Part shown: in pieces, positions 1 to 8,461 of the stretch
Layout: each line of letters begins with the position of its first letter
Position numbering within the stretch: position 1 is the stretch's first letter
Translations under genes and position numbers: made by a program
The notes under the pieces: model-generated
The model's input: only the letters and a program-made list of their open reading frames with translations
Databases searched by the model: none
Told to the model about the DNA's origin: nothing
Assembly (NCBI GenBank): GCA_002423545.1
Contig: DIWP01000048.1
Coordinates: 1 to 63,433 of the forward strand
Source: Thermoleophilia bacterium UBA6103
GTDB taxonomy: Bacteria; Actinomycetota; Thermoleophilia; UBA2241
Direction of reading: 5' to 3'
DNA length: 63,433 bases

Positions 1-24
1 CCGGCGGTGCATATGCACCGCCGG
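1..24. terminator. Perfect inverted repeat downstream of groEL
   Basis: The first 24 bases are a perfect palindrome with 10-bp arms and an ATAT centre. A second small hairpin (GAAAGAG/CTCTTTC, 38-56) lies between it and the groEL stop. The position suits a transcription end for groESL, or a bidirectional terminator shared with a gene left of the window. Neither arm is followed by a clear T-run inside the window. Confidence 0.5.
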
Positions 25-125
25 CCCTCGTCGACGCGAAAGAGGCTGGCTCTTTCCAAGGTCTAGCTGTGGATTACAACCTGCCGAAGGCGAGGTTGAA
101 AGACCGCACTCGTCAGACCACGGTA

Positions 126-1757
126 TTACATCATCCCCGGAGGCATGCCGCCGCCCGGCATACCGCCGCCGGCGCCTTCCTTGTCGGGCTTGTCGGCCAC
201 GATGCACTCGGTGGTGAGGATGTTCTTGGCGATGGAGGCCGCGTTCTGCAGGGCGGAACGGGTGACCATGGCGGGGTCGATGATGCCGACCTTGACCAGA
301 TCCTCGTACACGCCGGTGTCGGCGTTGAGGCCCTCGCCGGCCTTGAGGTCCTTGACCTTGTTGACGACGACGGAGCCTTCCATGCCGGCGTTCTCGGCGA
401 TCTGGCGGAGTGGCTCTTCCAGCGCGCGGGCGATGATCTGCTTGCCCGAGCGGAAGTCCACGTCGTCGGACTTCTTGTCGACCTTGATGGACCCGATCGC
501 GTTGACCAGCACGACGCCGCCGCCCGGCACGATGCCCTCCTCGAGAGCGGCGCGCGTGGCGTTGAGGGCGTCCTCGACGCGGTGCTTGGTCTCCTTCATC
601 TCGACCTCGGTGGCCGCGCCGACCTTGATGACGGCCACGCCGCCGGCCAGCTTGGCGAGACGCTCCTGGAGCTTCTCGCGGTCGAAGTCGCTGTCGGTGT
701 TCTCGATCTCGCTCTTGAGCTGCTTGATGCGGGCCTTGATGGCCTCGGCGTCGCCGGCGCCGTCGATGATCGTCGTGTTGTCCTTGGTGATGACGACCTT
801 GCGGGCGCGGCCGAGCTGACCGACCTGCGTGTTCTCGAGCTTGAGGCCCATCTCTTCGGTGATGACCTCGCCGCCGGTGAGGATGGCGATGTCCTCCATC
901 ATCCGCTTGCGGCGGTCACCGAAGCCGGGAGCCTTGACGGCGACACAGGTGAACGTGCCGCGCAGCTTGTTGACCACGATGGTGGCCAGCGCCTCGCCCT
1001 CGACGTCCTCAGCGACGATCATGAGCGCGCGACCCTGCTGGATGACCTTCTCGAGGATGGGGAGCAGGTCCTGCACGGCGCCGACCTTCTGGTTGGCGAT
1101 GAGGATGTACGGATCCTCGAGGACCGCCTCCATGCGCTCGGTGTCGGTGATCATGTACGGGCTGAGGTAGCCCTTGTCGAACTGCATGCCCTCGGTGAAC
1201 TCGAGGTCGAAGCCGAAGGTGTTGCTCTCTTCGACGTTGACCACGCCGTCCTTGCCCACCTTCTCGATGGCGTCGGCGATGACATCGCCGACGGCGCGGT
1301 CGCGCGCCGAGATGGTGGCCACGCGGGCGATGTCTTCCTTGTCGCCGATCTCGCGGCTCTGGCCCTTGATGGCCTCGACGGCCTCGTCGACGGCCTGCTC
1401 GATGCCGTGCTTGATGGCCATCGGGTTGGCGCCGGCGGCCACGTTGCGCAGGCCCTCGCGGACGATGGCCTGGGCGAGCAGGGTCGCCGTGGTGGTGCCG
1501 TCGCCGGCGATGTCGTTGGTCTTGGTGGCGACTTCGCGGACGAGCTGGGCGCCCTGGTTCTCAAAGACGTCCTCGAGCTCGATCTCGCGGGCGATGGTCA
1601 CGCCGTCGTTGGTGACCGTCGGCGCGCCGAACTTCTTGTCGAGCACCACGTAGCGGCCCTTGGGGCCGAGGGTGATCTTGACGGCGTCCGCGAGTGCGTC
1701 CACGCCGCGCTCGAGCGAGCGCCTTGCCTCATCGGCGTACTTCAGTTCTTTAGCCAC
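126..1757 (-). CDS. groEL: 60-kDa chaperonin GroEL
   Basis: GroEL is the subunit of the cytosolic double-ring ATP-driven folding chamber that works with GroES. The 543-aa protein has the family's usual length, starts MAKELKYADEARRSL and carries the ATP-site motif GDGTTTAT near residue 86. It ends in the Gly/Met-rich tail (GGGMPGGGMPPGMM) typical of GroEL. It lies 19 bp downstream of groES, and both should be transcribed from the CIRCE-flanked promoter upstream of groES. It is the last gene of the conserved rplM-to-groEL order on this strand. Identification is secure. Confidence 0.98.
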   Translation of the reverse strand: MAKELKYADEARRSLERGVDALADAVKITLGPKGRYVVLDKKFGAPTVTNDGVTIAREIELEDVFENQGAQLVREVATKTNDIAGDGTTTATLLAQAIVREGLRNVAAGANPMAIKHGIEQAVDEAVEAIKGQSREIGDKEDIARVATISARDRAVGDVIADAIEKVGKDGVVNVEESNTFGFDLEFTEGMQFDKGYLSPYMITDTERMEAVLEDPYILIANQKVGAVQDLLPILEKVIQQGRALMIVAEDVEGEALATIVVNKLRGTFTCVAVKAPGFGDRRKRMMEDIAILTGGEVITEEMGLKLENTQVGQLGRARKVVITKDNTTIIDGAGDAEAIKARIKQLKSEIENTDSDFDREKLQERLAKLAGGVAVIKVGAATEVEMKETKHRVEDALNATRAALEEGIVPGGGVVLVNAIGSIKVDKKSDDVDFRSGKQIIARALEEPLRQIAENAGMEGSVVVNKVKDLKAGEGLNADTGVYEDLVKVGIIDPAMVTRSALQNAASIAKNILTTECIVADKPDKEGAGGGMPGGGMPPGMM

Positions 1758-1776
1758 GCTGGTTCAGCCTCCCTTC

Positions 1777-2067
1777 TCAGCCGATCTTGGCGAGGATCTC
1801 GCTGGCGCGCACGATGAGGAGCTCCTCACCGTCGCTCTTGAACTCGGTGCCCGAGTACTTGCCGTAGATGACGATGTCGCCGACCTTGACGTCCACCGGC
1901 ACGCGGTTCTTGCCCGACTCGTCCCACTTGCCCTCGCCGACGGCGACGACCTCACCCTTCATCGGCTTCTCTTTCGCCGTGTCCGGGAGCACGATGCCAC
2001 TGGCGGTCTTCTCTTCACCTTCGACGGGCTTGATGACGACGCGGTCTTCAAGCGGCTGAATCTCCAT
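1777..2067 (-). CDS. groES: 10-kDa co-chaperonin GroES
   Basis: GroES is the heptameric lid of the GroEL chamber. The 96-aa protein begins MEIQPLEDRVVIKPVEGEEK and contains the mobile-loop region around ASGIVLPDTAKEKP (about residues 23-36), as expected for the family. It is the first gene of groES-groEL. Upstream sit one -35/-10 promoter and two CIRCE operators, so HrcA repression is predicted, although hrcA itself is not in the window. Confidence 0.98.
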   Translation of the reverse strand: MEIQPLEDRVVIKPVEGEEKTASGIVLPDTAKEKPMKGEVVAVGEGKWDESGKNRVPVDVKVGDIVIYGKYSGTEFKSDGEELLIVRASEILAKIG

Positions 2068-2126
2068 TCAGCGACCCTCCTTCATGCGATGATGTGGACC
2101 GTTACAGAACGTTGTGAGCCCTCAGC

Positions 2127-2153
2127 TTGGCACTCAGACTGCGAGAGTGCCAA
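2127..2153 (-). promoter_or_regulatory. CIRCE operator 1 (HrcA site)
   Basis: Perfect inverted repeat TTGGCACTC-N9-GAGTGCCAA, differing from the consensus TTAGCACTC-N9-GAGTGCTAA only in symmetric positions. It lies just downstream of the predicted start of transcription for groES, where a bound HrcA repressor would block the transcript. In known systems the same element can also act in the mRNA leader. Confidence 0.93.
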
Positions 2154-2167
2154 TCGGGGGCTGGCCT

Positions 2168-2196
2168 ATGGTATGACCGCCCGCGAGCGATGTCAA
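2168..2196 (-). promoter_or_regulatory. groESL promoter
   Basis: Reading leftwards there is a perfect -35 box TTGACA (2196-2191), a 17-bp spacer and a -10 box TACCAT (2173-2168). The predicted start near 2161 puts CIRCE 1 directly downstream and CIRCE 2 just upstream of the -35 box. This is a standard primary-sigma promoter bracketed by HrcA sites. Confidence 0.85.
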
Positions 2197-2203
2197 ACCA
2201 TCT

Positions 2204-2230
2204 CTGGCACTCTTGTCACGTGAGTGCCAG
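2204..2230. promoter_or_regulatory. CIRCE operator 2
   Basis: Second perfect inverted repeat, CTGGCACTC-N9-GAGTGCCAG, with the same 9-nt spacer. Its centre is 77 bp from that of CIRCE 1, on the other side of the groES promoter. It is about 108 bp upstream of the methyltransferase start on the plus strand, so it could affect rightward transcription too. That second role is inference. Confidence 0.88.
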
Positions 2231-2337
2231 ACGGAGCGCACCGGCAGTCTGTCGGCGGCGCTCCCGGCCGGCGTATGCTTACCCGACCGGGGTGCCAGCG
2301 CCCACCATCCACAAGGCTGCTCGAGTCGAGATCTCTC

Positions 2338-3105
2338 ATGGATCACTGGCAGGATGTCTATCGCCACACCGGCGCCGTCTGGGGCGACACGCCGAGCGAG
2401 ATCGCGCGGCGTGCAGTCACCGACCTCACGAGTCGCGGCCTCCACAGGGCCGGACTCCGCGTGCTGGATGTCGGCTGCGGTTACGGCCGCGACCTCGCGT
2501 ACCTGCGCGACCGACTCGATGCCGTCTTCGTCGGTGTCGACGCGTCTCCCGCGGCGCTGGACCTGGCCCGCGACAGGCTGGCCGGCGACCCGCGCGTGGA
2601 GCTGTACCTCGCACGGCTGCAGGACATCGACCTGGGCCGCTTCGACGTACTCCTGGCGGCGAACGTCTACCATCTTCTGCGGCCGCCGGAGAGAGACCTG
2701 TTCCGGCGCCTCGTCCTGGGGCATCTGCGGCCGGGCGGGCTGCTCTACCTCAGCACGGCCTCGGTCCGCGACCCGCAGCACTACGGCGCCGGCCGCGCCG
2801 TCCCCGGCGAGGTACACTCCTTCATCGACCGCGGCTACCTGCATTTCTCGACCGGAGACGAGCTTGCCGACGAGCTCGGCGGCCTGCTGCGCATGGACGT
2901 GCTGGAGGAGATCGAATACCGGGAGCCGCGCACAGACGGCGGCGATCATCACCACGTCTCCTGGATCGTGATCGGCCGCACTCCGGCGGCGGTGGACGGC
3001 GCTGCGCACGGCGCCGGCGACACCCCGGCGAAGGGGCTGCGGCGGAGCCCTCGCGACCGACGGTCGAACTCGAGCTGCACGGACGGAGAAAGGTGGGATG
3101 GATGA
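2338..3105 (+). CDS. SAM-dependent class I methyltransferase
   Basis: Predicted cytoplasmic methyltransferase of 255 aa. The SAM-binding motif I reads VLDVGCGYGRD near residues 42-52, and an acidic VGVDASP follows at the end of strand 2. A later LRPGGLLYLSTAS resembles the post-motif of TehB/UbiE-like enzymes. The substrate cannot be told. The start was placed at ATG 2338, where homology to the fold begins (MDHWQDVYRHTGAVWGDTP); an upstream in-frame ATG would add 38 residues of unlikely sequence. The stop overlaps the dtd start (ATGA), so the two are probably co-translated. Confidence 0.8.
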   Translation: MDHWQDVYRHTGAVWGDTPSEIARRAVTDLTSRGLHRAGLRVLDVGCGYGRDLAYLRDRLDAVFVGVDASPAALDLARDRLAGDPRVELYLARLQDIDLGRFDVLLAANVYHLLRPPERDLFRRLVLGHLRPGGLLYLSTASVRDPQHYGAGRAVPGEVHSFIDRGYLHFSTGDELADELGGLLRMDVLEEIEYREPRTDGGDHHHVSWIVIGRTPAAVDGAAHGAGDTPAKGLRRSPRDRRSNSSCTDGERWDG

Positions 3106-3539
3106 GGGTACTGGTCCAGCGGGTGACCCGCGCCACGGTCACGGTCGAGGACAGGGTCGTGGGAGCCATCGGGCCCGGCTTCCTTGCCCTGGTGGGCGTG
3201 ACCCACGGCGACACCGTCGGCGAGGCGCGCAAGCTCGCCGCCAAGACCGCCCGGCTGCGCGTGTTCGATGACCCGGCCGGCCTCATGAACGTGAGCCTCA
3301 CCGACGCCGGCGGAGAGGTGCTCGCCGTCTCGCAGTTCACGCTGTACGGCGATGCCCGCAGGGGTAACCGGCCGAGCTTCACCACGGCGGCCGCCCCCGA
3401 GCAGGGCGAGAGCCTCTACGAAGAGTACGTCGCCGCCCTGCGGGAAGCCGGCGTGACCGTCGCCACCGGCGTCTTCGGCGCCCATATGCAGGTCGAGCTG
3501 CTCAACGACGGCCCCGTCACGATACTGCTGGAGGCCTGA
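3102..3539 (+). CDS. dtd: D-aminoacyl-tRNA deacylase
   Basis: DTD hydrolyses D-amino acids, and mischarged glycine, off tRNA, protecting translation. The 145-aa protein has normal family length and both signature motifs: SQFTLYGD (77-84) and the C-terminal NDGPVT element next to the active site. The start ATG overlaps the methyltransferase stop by 4 nt, so that start is well supported. Confidence 0.96.
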   Translation: MRVLVQRVTRATVTVEDRVVGAIGPGFLALVGVTHGDTVGEARKLAAKTARLRVFDDPAGLMNVSLTDAGGEVLAVSQFTLYGDARRGNRPSFTTAAAPEQGESLYEEYVAALREAGVTVATGVFGAHMQVELLNDGPVTILLEA

Positions 3540-3763
3540 CGACACCTCCGGTGAGAGCGCTGCCCTGCGGCACGCTGTCCGCCATCGGCGTGGCGCCGGC
3601 GGTGGAGACGCAGCTCTGCATCGTCCTGTCCTGTGTCGCCGTGGCCTCTGCTCAACGTGATGCCGACACTGAGATAAGCTGACCGGGCACGAAGCGGCAG
3701 GGTCGTGCACGGACCCGGGACCCATGGCCCCGGAGACAGAGCAGCCGTACGGGAGGAGCGATC

Positions 3764-4204
3764 ATGCCGTCGTCACGCGAGGAGTTCTGGGATCGGTCGA
3801 GCTACGTCTTCATCGGCGACTCACGCGGCTCGCGCGCGTTCCCCAAGCTCAGCTACGAAGGAGCGAGGAAGCTGGGCAAGACCGTCTTCGCGGTCGACCC
3901 GGCCGGCGGCGCCGTCGAAGGTGACCCGGTCTACGCCGACCTGGACGCTCTGCCGGGACCGGTCGAGGCGGCGGTCCTCGAGGTGCCCAAGGAAGAGACC
4001 GCCGAATGGGTCGGACGGATCGCCGACGCCGGCATCGAGAACGTCTGGATCCACCAGCAGACGGACACGCCCGAGGCGCTGCAGCTGGCCCGGGACCGCG
4101 GCCTGCGCGTGGAGCACGGCACCTGCGCGGTCATGTACGTGCGGCCGGGCTTCAGCCCGCACGCGATCCACCGCTTCATCATGAAGCTCACCAAGAAGTA
4201 CTGA
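3764..4204 (+). CDS. CoA-binding (YccU-type) protein
   Basis: A 146-aa single-domain Rossmann protein of the CoA-binding family (CoA_binding_2). It shows the SYVFIGDSRGSRAFPK loop at the N-terminus and the typical NVWIHQQTDTPEALQLARDRG stretch in the second half. It ends GTCAVMYVRPGFSPH. Homologues are widespread single-domain proteins thought to bind CoA; no reaction can be assigned. GGGAGGAG lies just ahead of ATG 3764 and fixes the start. Confidence 0.75.
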   Translation: MPSSREEFWDRSSYVFIGDSRGSRAFPKLSYEGARKLGKTVFAVDPAGGAVEGDPVYADLDALPGPVEAAVLEVPKEETAEWVGRIADAGIENVWIHQQTDTPEALQLARDRGLRVEHGTCAVMYVRPGFSPHAIHRFIMKLTKKY

Positions 4205-4325
4205 CACCCCGTACGTGGCGGCCCGGGGAGCAGCCTTGCCGCACCGGTCGCGTGGGGCTGCGGACGGGGCGGACGGGCACCGCGAGCGAGCTGGATCCGA
4301 CATGACGAGCCGGCCGGAGGCAGAC

Positions 4326-4985
4326 ATGGACAGTGAGCAGCGACCAGACGGCCCGCCGGAGGCGGTCACCTCGCGCACCGCGGTGGCGGCACCGGCCCGC
4401 ATCCTGGTGACCTATGCCACCCGGCACGGCTCCACCGCCGAGGTCGCCGAGTGGATCGCGCAAGAGTTGCGCGACGCCGGCGCCGCGGTCGACGTGGCGC
4501 CGGTAGTCGCCGGCCCGCGCGTCGGCGACTACCAGGCCGTCGTGCTCGGCGGGCCGATGATCATGGGCTGGCACAAGGGGGCGCGACGGTTCCTACGCGC
4601 CCACGCCGGCACGCTCGCGACCGTGCCCACAGCGCTGTTCATCACCGCTGCCTCGCTCACCGAGACCGGCGAGGATGCCATCGACGGCATCCCGGTCGTC
4701 AAGGACCCGTGGCTGGTCAAGGAGCTGCGTACGCCGGGCAAGCCGACACGCAAAGAGCGCTATGCCAGACCGGACCACTACCTGAAGGCGGCACGCGAGG
4801 CGGCGCCGGACGTCCGCCCGGTGAGCGTCGCCTTCTTCGCCGGCTCACTCGACCTTACGAGCATGAACCTGCTCGAGAAGCTCTTCATCATGCTCGTGAT
4901 CGGTGCCACGCCGGGCGACGCCCGCAATCGGAAGGCCGTCCGCCAATGGGCGCGCGACATCAGCCCGAAGCTGCACGGAGCCTGA
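4326..4985 (+). CDS. Flavodoxin-domain protein, HemG-like
   Basis: Predicted FMN-binding flavodoxin-like protein of 219 aa. The phosphate-binding loop is ILVTYATRHGSTAEVAEWIA (about residues 23-42), followed by VVLGGPMIMGWHKGARRFL. This pattern is found in menaquinone-linked protoporphyrinogen oxidase HemG and related flavodoxins. The C-terminal half (YARPDHYLKAA, SLDLTSMNLLEK) also fits that group. A GGAGG box 5 nt before ATG 4326 favours this start over an ATG at 4302. No other haem biosynthesis gene is adjacent, so the exact role is open. Confidence 0.7.
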   Translation: MDSEQRPDGPPEAVTSRTAVAAPARILVTYATRHGSTAEVAEWIAQELRDAGAAVDVAPVVAGPRVGDYQAVVLGGPMIMGWHKGARRFLRAHAGTLATVPTALFITAASLTETGEDAIDGIPVVKDPWLVKELRTPGKPTRKERYARPDHYLKAAREAAPDVRPVSVAFFAGSLDLTSMNLLEKLFIMLVIGATPGDARNRKAVRQWARDISPKLHGA

Positions 4986-5058
4986 AGCCCGCGGCGCCGT
5001 ACTCCGGCTCCGCACGCTCGGACGCCCCGTCCGGACGCCGGCGCCGTCCGGACGGCTT

Positions 5059-6759
5059 CTACTCGAGCACGCTCGGGGCCAGCTTCCAGAGATCGATGCC
5101 GAGCTTCTCGTTCTCGCGGTAGTCGACCGGGATGTCGATGACGACCGGACCGCGCGAGCGGAGAGCGCGGGCGAGGATCCCGGGGAGGTCGCCGGCTCTC
5201 TCGACGCGGTAGCCGTCGACACCGAACGACCGCGCCAGCGCCACGAAGTCCGGATTGTCGAACCGTGTGCCCATGACGCGGTCGAAGCGCCGCTGCTGGT
5301 GCATCTCGATGAGACCCAGACCCCCGTCCGACCACACGAGGACGACCAGCGGGAGCCGCAGGCGGCGCGCCGTCTCGAGCTCGGCGACGCTCATCAGGAA
5401 GCCGGCGTCGCCGCAGAGGGCCACCACTCGTCGCGACCCCTTGCCGGCGAGGCTGCCGGCAATGGCGGCAGGAAGGCCGAAGCCCATCGCCGCGAACCCG
5501 TTGGAAATCAGGACCGTGTTCGGCTCGTGCGTCTCCCAGAACCGCGCCACCCAGAGCTTGTGGGCGCCGACGTCGCTGACGAGCAGGTCTTCCGGCCGCA
5601 GGGCCGTGCGCAGGTCGTGCAGGATCCGCTGTGGCTTGACCGGCATGTCGTCGTCTTCGCCGACGTGCAGCACAAGGTCGAACGCGCGCTGGTAGGGCGG
5701 CACCTGGAAGCGAGCCAGCGGCTTGTTCCACAGCATGCAGCCGAGCTGGTTGAGGATGTGGTTGATGTTGCCGATCAGCTCGACTTCGGGGACGTAGTGG
5801 GCGTCGATCTCCGGCGGCGCCGTGTCGATGCAGAGGATCTTCAGATCGCCGTCCGGGTTCCAGGCCTCGGGGGCCCACTCGACCAGATCGTAGCCGATGC
5901 AGACCATGAGGTCGGCGCGCCCCATGATGCCCTGCGGGTAGTTCTGTGCGCGCAGCCCGGCGGTGAACAGGAAGTGCTCGTCTTCGGCGTCGACCACTCC
6001 CTTGCCCATGAACGTGGTGATGACATGCAGCCCCGTGCGGCGCACGAAGTCACGCAACGCCAGGGCGGCGCCCTGACGCACCACACCGTTGCCGGCCAGG
6101 ACCACCGGCCTCTGAGCGCTCTGCAGCAGACGCGCGCCCCGTTCGAGGGCGCCCTGGTCGGGCTCGACCATGGCCACCGGCGGACGTGTCAACGGGCGGC
6201 CCTCGGTAGGCCGGGACATGACCTCCGCCGGCAGCTCGAGATGCGTCGCGCCGGGCTTCTCGGCCACCGCCACGGTGAAGGCCTTGCGCACCGCCTCGGA
6301 GATGATGCGTGAGTCGTGGACCTGGGTGTTCCACTTGGTCATCGGGCGGAACATGCGCACCACGTCGATGAACTGATGGGTCTCCTTGTGCATGCCCTTG
6401 AGGTCGATCTGTCCGGTGAGGGCGACCATGGGTGCGTGATCGAGCGTCGCGTCACCGATGCCGGTCGACAGGTTGGTCGCGCCGGGACCGAGCGTCGAGA
6501 GACAGACGCCGGGACGGCCGGTCAGCCGGCCCCAGGCATCGGCCATGAAGGCGGCGCCCGACTCGTGCCGCACCGGGATGAACTCGATCTGGGAGGAGTC
6601 CTCGAGCGCCTGGTTGACGTCGAGCGTCTCTTCGCCGGGGATGCCGAAGACGTACTCGACGCCCTCGTTCTCGAGACAGCGGACGAAGAGATCGGCCGCG
6701 GTCTGAGCCCTGTCTGGTCCGGGCTCGGAGTCCGGCTCTCTGGCGATCTCGCGGCTCAC
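5059..6759 (-). CDS. ThDP-dependent acetolactate synthase-like enzyme
   Basis: Large-subunit acetolactate synthase/AlsS-like enzyme, predicted to condense two pyruvates to 2-acetolactate. The 566-aa chain has the N-terminal Pyr domain with the catalytic Glu (VRHESGAA, E66) and a central DHS-like domain. The C-terminal PP domain has the cofactor motif GDAGFLMSVAELETA starting at 450. The metal ligands appear to be D451 and D478; the second is the WSD of strand 5, as in catabolic AlsS (WND) rather than the NN of anabolic IlvB. No small subunit or alsD is nearby. The start is a GTG with a weak ribosome site, so it is approximate. Related oxidases and decarboxylases cannot be excluded. Confidence 0.78.
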   Translation of the reverse strand: MSREIAREPDSEPGPDRAQTAADLFVRCLENEGVEYVFGIPGEETLDVNQALEDSSQIEFIPVRHESGAAFMADAWGRLTGRPGVCLSTLGPGATNLSTGIGDATLDHAPMVALTGQIDLKGMHKETHQFIDVVRMFRPMTKWNTQVHDSRIISEAVRKAFTVAVAEKPGATHLELPAEVMSRPTEGRPLTRPPVAMVEPDQGALERGARLLQSAQRPVVLAGNGVVRQGAALALRDFVRRTGLHVITTFMGKGVVDAEDEHFLFTAGLRAQNYPQGIMGRADLMVCIGYDLVEWAPEAWNPDGDLKILCIDTAPPEIDAHYVPEVELIGNINHILNQLGCMLWNKPLARFQVPPYQRAFDLVLHVGEDDDMPVKPQRILHDLRTALRPEDLLVSDVGAHKLWVARFWETHEPNTVLISNGFAAMGFGLPAAIAGSLAGKGSRRVVALCGDAGFLMSVAELETARRLRLPLVVLVWSDGGLGLIEMHQQRRFDRVMGTRFDNPDFVALARSFGVDGYRVERAGDLPGILARALRSRGPVVIDIPVDYRENEKLGIDLWKLAPSVLE

Positions 6760-6827
6760 GCCGCCGGTGACGGTCCGCCGGCAGCGGACCCGCGTAAGAA
6801 GGCTGACTGCTGCATCTCGGCCGCAGG

Positions 6828-8003
6828 TTAGCAGGATTGCCGGGGTGCGGCGACCGTGGCTCGCGTACGCGGCCGCCCCGGCGCCAGAGCGGCGGCGGCA
6901 TATGCGTCGAGCGCCAGATACTCGGGCCAGGGCAGCGCCTCCAGATGAGCCGCCGCCAGACCGATCATGGCGGCGTTGTCGGTGCACAGCGCCGGCGCCG
7001 GCAGGCACAGCGTCAGGCCGCGGCGCCGGCACTCAGCGGTCAGCGCCTCACGCAGACCGGAGTTGGCCGCCACACCCCCGGCCACGGCCACCTGCTGCAG
7101 GCCCTCGCTCTCGGCGCAGCGGACGGTCTTCTCGACGAGCTGCCGTACGATGGCACCCTGGAAGCTCGCCGCGATGTCGGCGCGGTGACGCTCGACGAGC
7201 TCATCGCTCTGCTCTCGCAGGTAGTAGAGCAGCGCCGTCTTGAGGCCGCTGAAGCTGAAGTCGAGGCCGTGCGGCAGGACACGCGGGAAACGCGCGAACC
7301 CGTCGTGACCAGCGGCCGCCAGACGATCGAGGTCGCGACCGCCCGGATAGGGCAGACCGAGCAGGCGGGCGCCTTTGTCGAAGGCCTCGCCGGCGGCGTC
7401 GTCGAGCGTCCGCCCGGCGACGCGGAAGCGCACGCCCTCCTCGACGACGGCGAGCAGCGTGTGACCCCCGCTCACGACCAGGCACAGGAACGGTGGCTCG
7501 GGCGGCGGCGCGGCAGCCTCCGGTGACGGCTCGCTCGAGGCCTCAGGCGATCCTGCTGCGACCTCCGGCACCGCCGCCGCATCAGCGCCCGGCGCCGAAG
7601 CACCGAACGGCACTCCCGGCACGGCGTCGCCCGGCGTGACCGCATACGCGGCGGCGATGTGCCCCTCCAGGTGGTTCACCGGTACCAGCGGCAGCCGCAG
7701 GCGCCAGGCGATGGCCTTGGCCGCCGCCAGGCCCACCAGCAAGGCGCCGATGAGTCCCGGACCCACGGTGACCGCCACGGCGTCGAGATCGTCCCAGCCG
7801 ACGGCGGCGCGCGCCATCGCCTCGGCGACGACGTCGTTGAGCAGCTCCGTGTGGCGCCGTGACGCGACCTCCGGGACGATGCCTCCGAAGCGCGCGTGCA
7901 GCTCGTGCTGTGAGGAGACGATCGAGGCCAGCACCTCCTGTTCCCGGACCACCGCGGCGCTGGTATCGTCGCACGACGTCTCGATGCAGAGGAGCGGCCC
8001 CAT
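6828..8003 (-). CDS. tsaD: tRNA t6A synthase subunit TsaD
   Basis: TsaD transfers the threonylcarbamoyl group to A37 of ANN-decoding tRNAs. The signature ETSCDDT (8-14), metal-binding HLEGH (111-115) and a C-terminal CTDNAAMIG are all present. At 391 aa it is longer than the usual 340 or so, because of an Ala/Pro/Glu-rich insert at about 126-171 right after the metal motif. ATG 8003 was used. A GTG two codons upstream (8009) overlaps the rimI stop and has better ribosome-site spacing, so it may be the real start. Operon: tsaE-tsaB-rimI-tsaD. Confidence 0.95.
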   Translation of the reverse strand: MGPLLCIETSCDDTSAAVVREQEVLASIVSSQHELHARFGGIVPEVASRRHTELLNDVVAEAMARAAVGWDDLDAVAVTVGPGLIGALLVGLAAAKAIAWRLRLPLVPVNHLEGHIAAAYAVTPGDAVPGVPFGASAPGADAAAVPEVAAGSPEASSEPSPEAAAPPPEPPFLCLVVSGGHTLLAVVEEGVRFRVAGRTLDDAAGEAFDKGARLLGLPYPGGRDLDRLAAAGHDGFARFPRVLPHGLDFSFSGLKTALLYYLREQSDELVERHRADIAASFQGAIVRQLVEKTVRCAESEGLQQVAVAGGVAANSGLREALTAECRRRGLTLCLPAPALCTDNAAMIGLAAAHLEALPWPEYLALDAYAAAALAPGRPRTRATVAAPRQSC

Positions 8004-8005
8004 GC

Positions 8006-8461
8006 TCACGCGCTCTCCCCCTCCCAGTCCCGCCACATGATCAGGGCGTCCTCGTGATCGTCGTCGTAGTAGCGCGGACGCACGCCGGTGGAGACGAAGC
8101 CGAAGCTGCGATAGAGCTCGATGGCGGCGGCGTTCGAGACGCGCACCTCGAGCGTGTGGCCGCGATGCGCATGCATCTCCGTGATGGCGAAGTAGGCCTC
8201 CATAAGATCCGAGGCGACATGGCAGCGACGACACGACTCCGCCACGGCCAGGTTCATGACATGCCACACATCGACGAACATGTCGGCGATGAGATACCCC
8301 GACAGCTCGTCGTCCTGTTCGCAGACGAGCGTGATAGCCGACTCACCGGCCAGCTCCTGGGCGAACAGATGGACCGACCAGGGGCGCGGATACGTGCGTC
8401 TTTCCAGCGCGTGGACGGCGGCCAGATCGGTGGCCTGCATGGTACGGATGACGCGGCTCAT
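8006..8461 (-). CDS. rimI: Ribosomal protein S18 N-acetyltransferase RimI-like
   Basis: GNAT-fold N-acetyltransferase of 151 aa, placed in the conserved tsaB-rimI-tsaD context where RimI is expected. It shows the N-terminal Thr-Tyr-Pro-rich strand (ERRTYPRPWSVHLFAQEL), a variant acetyl-CoA loop around RRCHVASDLM, and the C-terminal NAAAIELYRSFGFVSTGVRPRYY of this family. The P-loop lacks the usual RxxGxG/A form, which is unusual. ATG 8461 overlaps the tsaB stop by 4 nt. Confidence 0.88.
   Translation of the reverse strand: MSRVIRTMQATDLAAVHALERRTYPRPWSVHLFAQELAGESAITLVCEQDDELSGYLIADMFVDVWHVMNLAVAESCRRCHVASDLMEAYFAITEMHAHRGHTLEVRVSNAAAIELYRSFGFVSTGVRPRYYDDDHEDALIMWRDWEGESA

Noticed and set aside
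69..1817. A 582-codon plus-strand open frame opposite groEL
   Set aside because: It is a mirror of groEL codon bias in GC-rich DNA; low-complexity Leu/Asp/Gly product and no family.
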